DNA of 64,000 nucleotides from Noviherbaspirillum aerium (GCF_008929045.1 NZ_VFAH01000019.1:43329-107328); one strand, 5' to 3'. Shown: positions 44,061-55,066, numbered from the stretch's first letter. Made by a program: numbers and translations. Notes: a model not told the origin generated them from the letters alone.

Positions 44061-44284
44061 AGAGGCTGTGCAGTTCCCCCCTTTGCCGACGCCAAAAGAG
44101 CGCTGCGTAAAGCGGATCAGAAGCGCAGATGTCTGAGCCGCAGGCGAGTTTCTGCGCTTCCCGCTTTGCGCAGCGCTCTTTTGGGAACCCCGAAGGGGCG
44201 CCGGCAACGGGGTCGCCTTCTTTTGCTTACTTTTCTTGGCGAAGCAAGAAAAGTAAGTGGCCCGCCGGGGCCAGTCCCGGCAAG
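44061..44284 (+). repeat. Structured multi-hairpin repeat, copy D (between hutU and hutH)
   Basis: 5' module agaggctgtgcagttccccc then ctttgccgacgccaaaa. Hairpin 1 arms 44097-44115 / 44161-44179 (agagcgctgcgtaaagcgg / ccgctttgcgcagcgctct, one wobble) with loop GTCTGAGCCGCAGGCGAG. Hairpin 2 gggaaccccgaagggg. Hairpin 3 arms 44226-44238 / 44245-44257 (cttacttttcttg / caagaaaagtaag). Ends with GTGGCCCGCCGGGGCCAG and TCCCGGCAAG. It occupies most of the 347-base hutU-hutH gap. Confidence 0.87.
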
Positions 44285-44356
44285 GTCGTCCGAAGAAACC
44301 ATCGCACCGCATCGCCGAAGAGCGAACCGAACACAGCATGAGAAAGAGCCACTAAC

Positions 44357-45895
44357 ATGAACACTCTTACAATCAATCCAGGGAAATTAACCCTCACCGA
44401 CCTCCGCCATATCTGGCGCGGCACAGTCACCCTGCAACTGAGCAAAGACGCTTACCAGGCCATCAACACCTCCGCCGCCACCATCCAGAAAATCGTGGAA
44501 AAAGGCGCCCCCGCCTACGGCATCAACACCGGCTTCGGCAAGCTCGCCAAGACCCACATCCCCAACGACCAGCTGGAGGAACTGCAGCGCAACCTGATCC
44601 TGTCGCACTCGGTTGGCAGCGGCGAACTGATCGCCGACAACGTTGCCCGCCTCATCATGGCCACCAAGATCGGCAGCCTGTCGCGCGGCTATTCCGGCAT
44701 CCGCGCATCGGTGATCGACACCATGATCGCGCATTACAACGCCGGCATCATGCCCTGCATCCCCAGCAAGGGCTCCGTCGGCGCTTCCGGCGACCTCGCC
44801 CCGCTGTCGCACATGACGCTGGCCCTGATGGGCGAAGGCGACGTGCGCGTCGACGGCCGCATCGTCCCGGCAAGGGAAGCGCTCGAAAAAGCCGGCATCG
44901 CCCCGGTCACCCTGGCCGCCAAGGAAGGCCTGGCCCTGATCAACGGCACCCAGGTCTCGACCGCCTTCGCCCTCAACGGGCTGTTCCTCGCCGAACGCAT
45001 GCTGGAAGCGGCCACCGTATCGGGCGCGCTGTCGGTCGACGCCGCCAAGGGCAGCGACGCCCCGTTCGATCCGCGCGTGCATGTGGTGCGCGGCCAGCCC
45101 GGCCAGATCGCGGTGGCGCAGATCTACCGCACCCTGCTGCAGGGCAGCGAGATCCGCCGCTCTCACCTGGAAAACGACGAACGCGTGCAAGACCCCTACA
45201 GCCTGCGCTGCCAGCCGCAGGTGATGGGTGCCTGCCTCGACGTGATCGGCAACGCGGCGCGCACGCTGCTCATCGAAGCCAATGCGGTCACCGACAATCC
45301 GCTGGTCTATGCGCAAGAAGGCGACGTCATCTCCGGCGGCAATTTCCACGCCGAGCCGGTGGCCTTCGCCGCCGATTCGCTGGCATTGGCCATCGCCGAA
45401 ATCGGCGCACTGTCAGAGCGCCGCATCGCGCTCCTGATCGATGCCACGCTGTCCGGCCTGCCGCCCTTCCTGGTGGCGTCCTCCGGCCTCAATTCCGGCT
45501 TCATGATCGCCCATGTGACCGCCGCCGCGCTGGCCTCGGAAAACAAGTCGCTCGCCCACCCGGCCAGCGTCGACAGCCTGCCGACGTCGGCCAACCAGGA
45601 AGACCATGTCAGCATGGCCACCTTCGCCGGACGCCGCCTGAACGAAATGGCGGACAACACCGCCACCATCGTCGCCATCGAGGCGCTGGCCGCGGCGCAG
45701 GGCGTTGACTTCCACCGCCCGCTGGCGACGTCGCCGCTGCTGGCCGAGGTGCACCAGCGCCTGCGCCAGCGCGTGCCCTTCTATGACAAGGACCGCCTGT
45801 TCGCGCCCGACATCGAAGCGGCAAGGCAGATGGTGCTGCGCGGCGACCTGAGCGCCGGCTGCCACGACCTGTTCCTGCCGCTGTATTCGAACTGA
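44357..45895 (+). CDS. hutH: Histidine ammonia-lyase
   Basis: 512 residues. The Ala143-Ser144-Gly145 triad in [14 protein letters not shown] forms the MIO electrophile by self-cyclisation. [19 protein letters not shown] and the late [21 protein letters not shown] segment ([15 protein letters not shown]) are standard. It removes ammonia from histidine to give urocanate. It is separated from hutU by 347 bases with structured repeat D, and followed by hutG 18 bases on. Confidence 0.97.
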   Translation: MNTLTINPGKLTLTDLRHIWRGTVTLQLSKDAYQAINTSAATIQKIVEKGAPAYGINTGFGKLAKTHIPNDQLEELQRNLILSHSVGSGELIADNVARLIMATKIGSLSRGYSGIRASVIDTMIAHYNAGIMPCIPSKGSVGASGDLAPLSHMTLALMGEGDVRVDGRIVPAREALEKAGIAPVTLAAKEGLALINGTQVSTAFALNGLFLAERMLEAATVSGALSVDAAKGSDAPFDPRVHVVRGQPGQIAVAQIYRTLLQGSEIRRSHLENDERVQDPYSLRCQPQVMGACLDVIGNAARTLLIEANAVTDNPLVYAQEGDVISGGNFHAEPVAFAADSLALAIAEIGALSERRIALLIDATLSGLPPFLVASSGLNSGFMIAHVTAAALASENKSLAHPASVDSLPTSANQEDHVSMATFAGRRLNEMADNTATIVAIEALAAAQGVDFHRPLATSPLLAEVHQRLRQRVPFYDKDRLFAPDIEAARQMVLRGDLSAGCHDLFLPLYSN

Positions 45896-45913
45896 GATGA
45901 ACGAGGAAGCCTC

Positions 45914-46879
45914 ATGTACCGCAAAGCCGAGATGAACCGCTGGCAGGGCCGCATCGATGAAGCCGAAGGCGCGGCAGGCCGGCGCTGGCACCAGATCATG
46001 CAGGCGCTGGACGACGATGCCATCGGCAACGATAAAGGCAAGGGCGTTGCCTTTATCGGCTTCGCCTGCGATGCGGGGGTGGCGCGCAATCATGGCCGCA
46101 CCGGCGCCAGCGAAGGACCGGCGGCAATCCGCGCCATGCTCGGCAACATGCCGGTGCGTCGTTGCACGGCAATCGTCGATGCCGGCGACGTTGCCTGCAT
46201 CGACGATGCGCTGGAAGATGCGCAGCAGGAATTGTCGCAGCGGATCGCCGCCCTGCTCGATGCCGGCTACCTGCCGCTGGCCATGGGCGGCGGGCATGAG
46301 ATCGCCTTCGGCTCCTTCGGCGGACTGGCGCGGCACCTTGCGAACAGGGAAACGGCGCCGCGCATCGGCGTCATCAACCTGGATGCGCATTTCGATCTGC
46401 GCATGGCCGAGCGCGCCAGTTCCGGCACGCCGTTCCGGCAGATCGCCGAAGACTGCGCGGCGCGCGGCTGGCCTTTCCGTTATTGCTGCCTCGGCGTCAG
46501 CGAGTTCGCCAATACCGAAGCCCTGTTCCAGCGCGCGCGGCAGCTGGACGTGCGCTGGATGCTGGATGAAGAGATGGGCGCGGCTCGCATCGATGCGGTG
46601 CGCGCCCAGGTCGATGCCTTCCTGTCGGAAGTGGACCATGTCTATTTCACCATCTGCCTCGATGTGCTGCCTGCGGGCGTGGCGCCCGGCGTCAGCGCGC
46701 CGGCGGCGCGTGGCGTACCATTGGAAGTTGTCGAACCGATTGCGGACATGATCGCAGTCAGCGGCAAGCTGCGCCTGGCCGATATCGCGGAACTCAACCC
46801 CGGCCGGGACATCGATCAACGCACAGCCAGGATTGCCGCCCGCCTGCTGGCAAGGCTTGCGGAGCGCGCCGGAACATGA
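45914..46879 (+). CDS. hutG: Formimidoylglutamase (arginase/ureohydrolase family)
   Basis: 321 residues. Manganese-binding motifs of ureohydrolases are present: AMGGGHEIAFGS, INLDAHFDLR (D-A-H-x-D) and ICLDVLPAGVAPGVSAPA. This last motif is the HutG form. It hydrolyses N-formimidoyl-L-glutamate to glutamate and formamide, so this strain appears to use the one-step route rather than the deiminase/deformylase pair. Next gene hutD starts 7 bases after. Confidence 0.94.
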   Translation: MYRKAEMNRWQGRIDEAEGAAGRRWHQIMQALDDDAIGNDKGKGVAFIGFACDAGVARNHGRTGASEGPAAIRAMLGNMPVRRCTAIVDAGDVACIDDALEDAQQELSQRIAALLDAGYLPLAMGGGHEIAFGSFGGLARHLANRETAPRIGVINLDAHFDLRMAERASSGTPFRQIAEDCAARGWPFRYCCLGVSEFANTEALFQRARQLDVRWMLDEEMGAARIDAVRAQVDAFLSEVDHVYFTICLDVLPAGVAPGVSAPAARGVPLEVVEPIADMIAVSGKLRLADIAELNPGRDIDQRTARIAARLLARLAERAGT

Positions 46880-46886
46880 GGAAACC

Positions 46887-47475
46887 ATGCGCAAATTCAC
46901 CCGCGACGACTATGTATCCATGCCGTGGAAAAACGGCGGCGGCAGCACCCTGCAGCTGGCGATCGCGCCGGAAGGCGCGGACCTGAGCAATTTCGAATGG
47001 CGGGTCAGCAGCGCCGAGATCGGCAGCGCCGGGCCGTTTTCCCTGTTCGCCGGCTTCGACCGCTCGCTGGCGATACTGGAAGGCAACGGCCTGACGCTGG
47101 AACTGGACAGCCTGCATGCCACCATCCTGACGCCCGACAACAGGCCGCTGGCCTTTCGCGGCGAACAGCAGGTGCATGCCGCGCTGCTCGCCGGCCCGAT
47201 CAGGGACCTGAATGTCATTACCCGGCGCGCCTGCTGGACGCATACGCTGGAAAAGCTGCAGTTCAGCGGCAGCCTGCGATGCGACATGCAGGCCGATCTG
47301 GTTTTCCTACTCAACGCGCGCGGCGATGCCGTGCAGTGCCGGACCCTGGCGGGACGCGAAGCCGATATCGGCGAAGGCGAATCGGTACTCATCGATGCCG
47401 GCGACGGCGAGCACATCGACCTGTCAGCCGCGGCGGCTGCCATGCTGTACATCGTGCGCCTCCTACAAAAACGCA

Positions 47476-47492
<17 letters not shown>
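46887..47492 (+). CDS. hutD: HutD family protein
   Basis: 201 residues from ATG 46887 ([25 protein letters not shown]). The W-K-N-G-G-G-x-T opening, [30 protein letters not shown] and a bicupin-like pattern are those of the HutD family, which is thought to modulate hut expression or metabolite levels, not to catalyse a pathway step. Its last 17 bases overlap the start of hutI. Confidence 0.9.
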
Positions 47493-48804
<1,312 letters not shown>

Positions 48805-48835
48805 AGGATGTCTTGGCCATCCTCCTCACCCCTGC

Positions 48836-48909
48836 CCCTCTCCCGCCCGCGGGAGAGGGTTCCATGCGCTGCGGTTCATTACTCCCCTCTCCCGCAGGCG
48901 GGAGAGGGG
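48836..48909. repeat. Paired CTCTCCCGC hairpins (copy 2)
   Basis: Palindromes at 48836-48859 (ccctctcccgc / gcgggagaggg) and 48884-48909 (cccctctcccgc / gcgggagagggg), flanked by ctcacccc and gggggtgag that can pair with each other. Same layout as at 20.1 kb. Located between convergent hutI and the DUF559 gene. Confidence 0.75.
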
Positions 48910-48924
48910 CCGGGGGTGAGGGCG

Positions 48925-49299
48925 TCAGTCGGAACAGCCTCCCTCCATCAACGCTGCATGAATCACCTCCATCACCGCTTCAGTTTCAATCAGCACCTGA
49001 TTGTTCCAGAACCGCAAAACCCGCACACCCCTTTGCCGTAGCCATGCATCCCTCGCGTGATCGTATTCCACCGCATCCGCATGCTGCCCGCCATCCAATT
49101 CAACAGCCAGCATCTTCTCGACGCAAAAGAAATCCAGAATGAACCTTCCCATCGGATGCTGCCTGCGAAACTTCGCATCCGCCATCCGCCGATTGCGCAG
49201 CAGCTTCCACATCAGCGCCTCGGTATCGGTCATGCCGGCCCGCATCTCGCGTGCAAATCGGAGCAGATCGTCCGGCAAGGAAGAAGGATGACGGGACAT
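48925..49299 (-). CDS. DUF559 (Vsr-like endonuclease fold) protein
   Basis: 124 residues. FAREMRAGMTDTEALMWKLLRNRRMADAKFRRQHPMGRFILDFFCVEKMLAVELDG in sequence gives the DUF559 core with the PD-(D/E)xK-like FxxDFxC...ExDGxQH catalytic pattern. The family is related to very-short-patch repair nucleases; its cellular role is unknown. Stand-alone gene. Confidence 0.88.
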   Translation of the reverse strand: MSRHPSSLPDDLLRFAREMRAGMTDTEALMWKLLRNRRMADAKFRRQHPMGRFILDFFCVEKMLAVELDGGQHADAVEYDHARDAWLRQRGVRVLRFWNNQVLIETEAVMEVIHAALMEGGCSD

Positions 49300-49357
49300 C
49301 GGCGTTTTGAACCTTACCCTTCGTGCATAACGACAGATGCGCCGGCATCAACCCCGA

Positions 49358-50407
49358 TTAACCGGGATTCACCAGCACCTTCCCCACCGGTTCCCAAACC
49401 ATTTCCGCACTGATCCCCCGCATGCAGCGATGATGCCCCAGCGGACATTCCCGCTGCCTGCACGGCGCGCATTCCAGGGCCAGATAGATCGATGTCGCCA
49501 CATCCGAAAACGGCGGCGCATGATTCGGATCGGTCGGACCGTAGATCGCGACGATGGGCCGGTTGAGCGCGGAGGCGATATGCAGCAGCCCGGAGTCATT
49601 GCTGACCATGACGCTCGCCCCGGCGATCAGCGCCACCGCTTCATCCAGCGCCGTGACGCCGGCCAGGTTGAGCACGCCGGGCGCAAGCCCGACGATCTCC
49701 TCGCAGACTTCCCTGTCCTTGCCGGAGCCCATCAGCGCAATCTGCACGCCGGGCCGCTGCGCTTGCAGCATCTTCGCCAGCTCGGCGAAATGCGAGGTCG
49801 GCCAGCGCTTGGCCGATCCGAATTCCGCGCCTGGCGCAAACAGCACCAGCGGCCGTGCCGCCTCCAGGCCGACGCGGGCCATCACTTCCTGCCTGCGTTC
49901 ATCCGATACGCCCAGGCTCGGCCGCGGCAATGCGGACGGCGGCGGCACGGCGGCACGCGGCGCATCGGCCAATGCCGCATAGAACGAGACCATAGGCCGC
50001 GGCGCAGCGCGATTGTCATGATGGATGACGTTGAGCAGGCCGTAACGCATCTCGCCCTTGTAGCCGACCCGCTTCGGAATCCCGGCCAGCCAGGGAATCA
50101 AGGCGAACTTCAGGGTATTGGGCAGCACATAGGCATCGGCATAACCCCGCTGCTTGAGCATGCGCGCAAACTCGCGGCGCTCCCGCAATTGCAGCGCGCC
50201 GTGGCGGAACGGCGCTTCCAGCACGGTATCGACCTCGCGCATCGCGCGCCATACCGGCGCCACCCATTTCGGCGCCACCACATCGATGGGCCGCTCCGGA
50301 TGGCGGTCGTGCAGCAGCTTCAGCAAGGGCTGGGCCATCACCGCATCGCCGATCCAGTTGGGGGAAATGATGAGCGTGCGCGCCACGCCTGTAACAGGAA
50401 CCGTCAT
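49358..50407 (-). CDS. waaF: ADP-heptose:LPS heptosyltransferase II
   Basis: 349 residues. The GT9 family start ILIISPNWIGDAVMAQPLL-like (LIISPNWIGDAVMAQPL) is diagnostic for WaaF. Other motifs: VLPNTLKFALIPWLAGIPKRVGY, the ADP-heptose site (FAPGAEFGSAKRWP), SNDSGLLHIASAL and YGPTDPNHAPP. It adds the second heptose to the LPS inner core. Third gene of a probable msbA-ahpD-like-waaF unit, 10 bases after the previous stop. Confidence 0.93.
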   Translation of the reverse strand: MTVPVTGVARTLIISPNWIGDAVMAQPLLKLLHDRHPERPIDVVAPKWVAPVWRAMREVDTVLEAPFRHGALQLRERREFARMLKQRGYADAYVLPNTLKFALIPWLAGIPKRVGYKGEMRYGLLNVIHHDNRAAPRPMVSFYAALADAPRAAVPPPSALPRPSLGVSDERRQEVMARVGLEAARPLVLFAPGAEFGSAKRWPTSHFAELAKMLQAQRPGVQIALMGSGKDREVCEEIVGLAPGVLNLAGVTALDEAVALIAGASVMVSNDSGLLHIASALNRPIVAIYGPTDPNHAPPFSDVATSIYLALECAPCRQRECPLGHHRCMRGISAEMVWEPVGKVLVNPG

Positions 50408-50417
50408 TGCGGGACCG

Positions 50418-51008
50418 TCATTGGCGCGGCACGCGGCCCATCAGGAAGAATTCCTCGTTCGGACGCATGCCGATCACGTTGGCGAGGCGATTGGACAGGC
50501 CGAAGAACGCGGTGATGGCGGTGATGTCCCAGATGTCTTCATCATCGAAGCCATGGCCGCGCAGCACCGCATAGTCCTCGTCGCCGACGCTTTGCGAATC
50601 GAGGCAGACCTTCACCGCGAAGTCCAGCATGGCTTTCTGGCGCGGCGTGATGTCGGCCTTCAGATGATTGACCGCCACCTGATCGGCCACCAGCGGCTGC
50701 TTGGCATAGATGCGCAGCAAGGCGCCATGCGCAACCACGCAGTACAGGCAATTGTTCTTCGCGCTGGTGGTGGTGACGATCATCTCGCGGTCGGCCTTGG
50801 TCAGGCTGCCGGTTTCCTTGATCATCAGCGCATCGTGATAGGCGAAGAAGGCGCGGAATTCCGCCGGCCGGTGCGCCAGCGTGAGGAACACGTTCGGCAC
50901 GAAGCCGGCCTTTTCCTGCACGGCGAGAATCGCTGTGCGGATATCCTCGGGCAGGTCCTTGATCTCGGGAACGGGAAAGCGGGAGATGGCTTGGTTGGCT
51001 TGGCTCAT
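50418..51008 (-). CDS. AhpD-like peroxidase-related enzyme
   Basis: 196 residues. The redox motif CLYCVVAHG (CxxC followed by His) and the surrounding LTKADREMIVTTTSAKNN helix match the peroxidase-related branch of the CMD/AhpD family. FLMGRVP and HRPAEFRAFFAYHDAL are also family features. Likely reduces organic peroxides or carries disulphides with an unknown partner. Its start overlaps the msbA stop by four bases (ATGA), and waaF follows 10 bases later, so an envelope-stress setting is plausible. Confidence 0.88.
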   Translation of the reverse strand: MSQANQAISRFPVPEIKDLPEDIRTAILAVQEKAGFVPNVFLTLAHRPAEFRAFFAYHDALMIKETGSLTKADREMIVTTTSAKNNCLYCVVAHGALLRIYAKQPLVADQVAVNHLKADITPRQKAMLDFAVKVCLDSQSVGDEDYAVLRGHGFDDEDIWDITAITAFFGLSNRLANVIGMRPNEEFFLMGRVPRQ

Positions 51009-52744
51009 GCGACGTTCTCCTTGGTGAATTGAAGATGATGCAGGTTGGCATACACGCCGTTGGCTTCGAGCAGCTGGGCATGGGTGCCGCTTTCGACGAT
51101 CTCTCCGCCGGACAGCACGACGATGCGGTCCGCGCGCTCGATGGTGGACAGGCGGTGGGCGATGACGAGCGTGGTGCGGTCCCGCATCAGCTCGTCCAGC
51201 GCGGCCTGCACCGCGCGTTCGGATTCGGTGTCGAGCGCCGAGGTGGCTTCGTCGAGGATCAGGATGGGCGCATCCTTGTAGACCGCGCGCGCAATCGCCA
51301 GGCGCTGGCGCTGGCCGCCCGACAGGCGGCTGCCGTTGTCGCCGATCAGGGTGTCGAGGCCTTGCGGCAGGCGGGCGACGACGTCGCTCAGATGGGCGGC
51401 GCGCACCGCGGCTTCGACCCGTGCACGGTCCGGGCTGGCGTCGCCGTAGGCGATGTTGGCCGCCACCGTGTCGTCGAACAGCACCACGTTCTGGCTGACC
51501 ATGGCCATCTGCGCCCGCAGGCTGTGCAGCGAGATGTTGCCGATCGGCTCGCCGTCGAGACGGATCTCGCCCGACGTGACCTGATGGAATTCCGGCACCA
51601 GGTTGACCAGCGTCGACTTGCCGCCGCCCGACATGCCGACGAAAGCCACCGTCTCGCCGGGGTGGATGCTGAGGTTGATATGGTTCAGCGCCATCTGGGT
51701 CTGGCCGGGATAGCGGAAGCTGACATCGACGAAGTCCAGCCTGCCCTTCGCGCGGCCGGCGAGCGTCTTGCCGTCGGTGCGCTCGGGCACGGAATCGATC
51801 AGGTTGAACACCGCATCCGCCGCCGCCAGGCCGCGCTGCAGCGGGCCGTTGACTTCGGCGACGCGCTTCAGGGGCGTGAGCAGCATCAGCATCGCGGTGA
51901 TGAAGGAGACGAAGCCGCCGACGGTGGTCTGGTTCTGGCTCGACTGGATCAGCGCGATCACGATCACCACCGCCACCGCGCAGGCCGCCATCACCTGCGT
52001 GATCGGCACGGTCGCGGCATAGGTGCTGGCCATGCGCATCGAATAGCGGCGCAGCTTGGCGGCGCGGCTTTCGAAACGATCGCGCTCGTACCTGGTGCCG
52101 CCGAAGATCTTGATCACCAGGTTGGCGCGGGTGGTTTCCTCGATCACCTGGGTCAGTTCATTGTTGACTTCCTGGTACTCGCGGTTGAGGCGGCGCAGGC
52201 GCTTGCCGGTCATGCGCACCACGATTGCGGTCAGCGGCAGCAGGATCAGCGCGACGATGGTCAGCCGCCAGTTCAGCCAGATCAGGAATCCCATGAGGCC
52301 GATCACGGTCAGCACATCGCGGATGGCGGAAGTCAGCACGTTGCGGATCATGTCGACGATCTGCTGCACCTCGAACATCATCGAATTGATGATCTTGCCC
52401 ATGGAGTTGGTGGTGTAGTAGCTCGCCGGCACGTCGAGCATGCGCGCGAACATCTGGGCGCGCAGGATGCTCAGCAGCTGCGTGGTGATCCAGGTCATCA
52501 GGTAGCTGGTGGCGAAGGTCGAGATGCCGCGCACGACGAAGATGCCGATCACAGCGACCGGCACCAGCCACAGTTCGAAGGTCGGCTTGCCGACGAAGCC
52601 CTTGTCGAGCAGCACCTTCATCACGGCGGGAAAGGCCGGTTCGGTGGCCGCCGTGAAGATCATGCCGATGAAGGCGAGAAACAGGCGCCCCTTGAACGGA
52701 CCCACCATGCGAAAAATCCGTACCAGGTTCGGGGGCAAAGTCAT
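51005..52744 (-). CDS. msbA: Lipid A export ATP-binding/permease protein
   Basis: 579 residues from ATG 52744 (MTLPPNLVRIFRMVG). Six hydrophobic helices in the first ~320 residues are followed by an ABC domain: Walker A GMSGGGKST, signature LSGGQRQRLAIARA, Walker B ILILDEATSALD and the switch HRLSTIERAD. The arrangement and the neighbouring LPS genes support MsbA, the flippase moving lipid A-core across the inner membrane, over a drug exporter. Confidence 0.92.
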   Translation of the reverse strand: MTLPPNLVRIFRMVGPFKGRLFLAFIGMIFTAATEPAFPAVMKVLLDKGFVGKPTFELWLVPVAVIGIFVVRGISTFATSYLMTWITTQLLSILRAQMFARMLDVPASYYTTNSMGKIINSMMFEVQQIVDMIRNVLTSAIRDVLTVIGLMGFLIWLNWRLTIVALILLPLTAIVVRMTGKRLRRLNREYQEVNNELTQVIEETTRANLVIKIFGGTRYERDRFESRAAKLRRYSMRMASTYAATVPITQVMAACAVAVVIVIALIQSSQNQTTVGGFVSFITAMLMLLTPLKRVAEVNGPLQRGLAAADAVFNLIDSVPERTDGKTLAGRAKGRLDFVDVSFRYPGQTQMALNHINLSIHPGETVAFVGMSGGGKSTLVNLVPEFHQVTSGEIRLDGEPIGNISLHSLRAQMAMVSQNVVLFDDTVAANIAYGDASPDRARVEAAVRAAHLSDVVARLPQGLDTLIGDNGSRLSGGQRQRLAIARAVYKDAPILILDEATSALDTESERAVQAALDELMRDRTTLVIAHRLSTIERADRIVVLSGGEIVESGTHAQLLEANGVYANLHHLQFTKENVA

Positions 52745-52994
52745 AGATATCAGCTCGCTGCTTGCGGCCGTACCGCGCGGCAAACTTTGGCGCGGCGGGC
52801 CTGGAATTGCATGAATAAAAGGAAACCCGGCTGGGAACCGGGCGTAGGTGCTCGATTATAGAGGATGCGCCGTCGGGCAACATCTTTCAGAAGCCGTGGC
52901 TCGGGTATACTCCCGGCCTTGATCAACCCGCGCAACGGCATGCCGCCGGCACTGCCCGACACTGCAGTTGCCAGCCCCTTGCCAATTCCTCAAT

Positions 52995-53855
52995 ATGCTG
53001 ATTTCGGTCATTGTCACCACCTACAACCGACCCGACGCGCTAGCAGCGGTAGTGCGCGCCCTGCTCGACCAGACCGATGCCAATTTCGAAATCATCATCG
53101 CCGATGACGGTTCGCAGCAGCCGACGCGCGATGCGCTGGCCGCTTTCGCCGGCATGCCGCATGCGCCCGGTGCGAAACGCCTGGTCCATGCCTGGCAGCC
53201 GGATACCGGCTTCCGCGCGTCGGCGGCGCGCAATCTCGGCGTGTTCGCGGGCAAGGGCGAGTACCTGGTCTTTCTCGATGGCGACTGCGTCCCGCGGCCG
53301 AACTACATCGAGCGCCACCGCCTGCTGGCCGAGCGCGGCTTCATGGTGTCGGGCAGCCGGGTGCTGCTGTCGGAACAATTCACCAGGGAACTGCTCTCGG
53401 CCCCATCCGCGGTCCCGGTGCACCGCTACGGGCTGGCCTACTGGCTGAAGCAGCGGCTGGCCGGCAAGACCAACAAGATCGTGCCGCTGCTGCAGTTTCC
53501 CGACACACCGATGCGGCATTACCGCGCCGTCAAGTGGAACCGCATCAAGAGCTGCAATCTCGCCATCTGGCGTGACGACTATACGGCCGTCAATGGCTTC
53601 GACGAAAGCTTCGTCGGCTGGGGGCATGAAGACGCCGACCTGGTGCTGCGGCTGGCGCGCTTCGGCGTGCGGCGCAAGGGCGGCGCGTTTTCGACGGAAG
53701 TGTTTCACCTCTGGCATCGCGAGAATACCCGCGCCACCGAATCGGAAAACCGCCTGCGGGTCGAGGAACGCATGCGGACCGGCGTGACGCAGGCCGATAT
53801 CGGGATGGACAGCCATCCCAAGGCGGAAGACCGGATCGACGTGGTCTTTGGTTGA
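52995..53855 (+). CDS. Family 2 glycosyltransferase
   Basis: 286 residues from ATG 52995. GT-A motifs: ISVIVTTYNRPDAL, IIADDGSQQPT, then FLDGDCVPRPNYIERH (DxD metal/nucleotide site) and the acceptor-side GWGHEDADLVLRLARFGVRR (the 'ED' catalytic base). The galactosyl/chondroitin-type GT2 C-terminal pattern (glyco_transf_7C-like GWGxED) is visible. Likely adds a sugar to LPS core or O-antigen. Divergent from msbA by 250 bases. Confidence 0.9.
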   Translation: MLISVIVTTYNRPDALAAVVRALLDQTDANFEIIIADDGSQQPTRDALAAFAGMPHAPGAKRLVHAWQPDTGFRASAARNLGVFAGKGEYLVFLDGDCVPRPNYIERHRLLAERGFMVSGSRVLLSEQFTRELLSAPSAVPVHRYGLAYWLKQRLAGKTNKIVPLLQFPDTPMRHYRAVKWNRIKSCNLAIWRDDYTAVNGFDESFVGWGHEDADLVLRLARFGVRRKGGAFSTEVFHLWHRENTRATESENRLRVEERMRTGVTQADIGMDSHPKAEDRIDVVFG

Positions 53856-53968
53856 TCGGGAAGCCCGAGGCGCTCAAATGCGCAGGCGCATGACAATACC
53901 CTTCTCCCGCGGGCGGGATGAAGGCAGCGCTGGCACCACGCTTCGGATCCTGCCTGACAGGCAGGCAA

Positions 53969-55066
53969 TCAACCCCGTCCGCGCCGCAAAATCCCCAGCA
54001 CCTGTTCCGCAATCCCCGCCCAGGTCAGCCCGCGCGCAAACGCCATCCCTTCCGCACTGACCCGCTCCCAGTAGTCCCTCTCCTCGAAGCGCCGGATCTC
54101 CGCCAGCCATGCCGCCTCGTCCAGATGCGCGGCATAGCGCGGATGATTTCCGGCCCAGACCTTCACGCTGTCGAGTTCATGCGTGATGACCGGCACCCCG
54201 GCCGCCATGCCCTCGAGGATGGTCAGGCCGAAGCTTTCCAGGTCGGTCGGATGCAGCAGCAGGAAAGCCCCGTGCAGCAGGCCGATCACCTCTTCCTGGC
54301 GCTTGCGGCCGTGCAGGCGGATGCCGGAATCGGGGCCATGGGCGGCCCGCAGGCTCTCCAGCAGCGGGCCGTCGCCGATGATGTCGAGCCGGTAACCCTG
54401 CTGCGCCAGTCCGCTGGCCGCGAAGAACTGCGCCAGCCAGTCCGCATGCTTGCTCTTGTCGAGGCGGCCGACGAACACCAGCCGTCTTTCCTCCGGCCAG
54501 GCGGGCGCCGCTGCCGGGAAGAAGCGCTCGTCAACGCCCAGCGGCAGCGACTGCACCTTCACGCCCCACTTGCGCTCGGCGCGCGGCGCGGCCCGATACC
54601 CGAAGAAGAACACGTCGCGCGCGGGTACCCGCTTGAAGAAGCGCCGCATCGACACGCCCGGCAACAGGTGACGGAAGCGTTCGCGCAGCGCCGGATAGCG
54701 CTTTTCCAGCAGATAGGCATCGGCCTCGTAGAAGGTGGCGATCACGTCGAAACGCGCCAGGTCGACACCGCTGCGCGCCAGGGAGCGGAAGAAACTGAAG
54801 CTTTCAATCTTGAAGCGGCTGGTCATCAGCAGCTTGCTCAGCAGGCGGTTGCCGCGGCTGTCGCGTCCGAGGAAAGGCAGGGTGATCAGTTCGAAGCCGG
54901 CGGCATCGATGAGCAGGCGGGCGCCGTCTTCCGGTACCGCGCTGAGCACGGTGAGTTCCGCCCTGCCCTTGATCCGCTCGGCCAGCTGGCTGACCACGGT
55001 CTCGGTGCCGCCGATGTAGCAGGCCACCGTCGGACTGATGAACAGCACCTTCAGCGGCGCACTCAT
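53969..55066 (-). CDS. Family 4 (group 1) glycosyltransferase
   Basis: 365 residues from ATG 55066 (MSAPLKVLFISPTVACYIGGTETV). GT-B C-terminal domain: LVFVGRLDKSKHADW, LDIIGDGPLLESL and HPTDLESFGLTILEGMAAGVPVI (the E-x7-E motif). The N-terminal GGTETVVSQLAE loop binds the acceptor. It would extend an LPS or exopolysaccharide chain. The start overlaps the O-antigen ligase stop by four bases (ATGA), so both are co-translated. Confidence 0.92.
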   Translation of the reverse strand: MSAPLKVLFISPTVACYIGGTETVVSQLAERIKGRAELTVLSAVPEDGARLLIDAAGFELITLPFLGRDSRGNRLLSKLLMTSRFKIESFSFFRSLARSGVDLARFDVIATFYEADAYLLEKRYPALRERFRHLLPGVSMRRFFKRVPARDVFFFGYRAAPRAERKWGVKVQSLPLGVDERFFPAAAPAWPEERRLVFVGRLDKSKHADWLAQFFAASGLAQQGYRLDIIGDGPLLESLRAAHGPDSGIRLHGRKRQEEVIGLLHGAFLLLHPTDLESFGLTILEGMAAGVPVITHELDSVKVWAGNHPRYAAHLDEAAWLAEIRRFEERDYWERVSAEGMAFARGLTWAGIAEQVLGILRRGRG

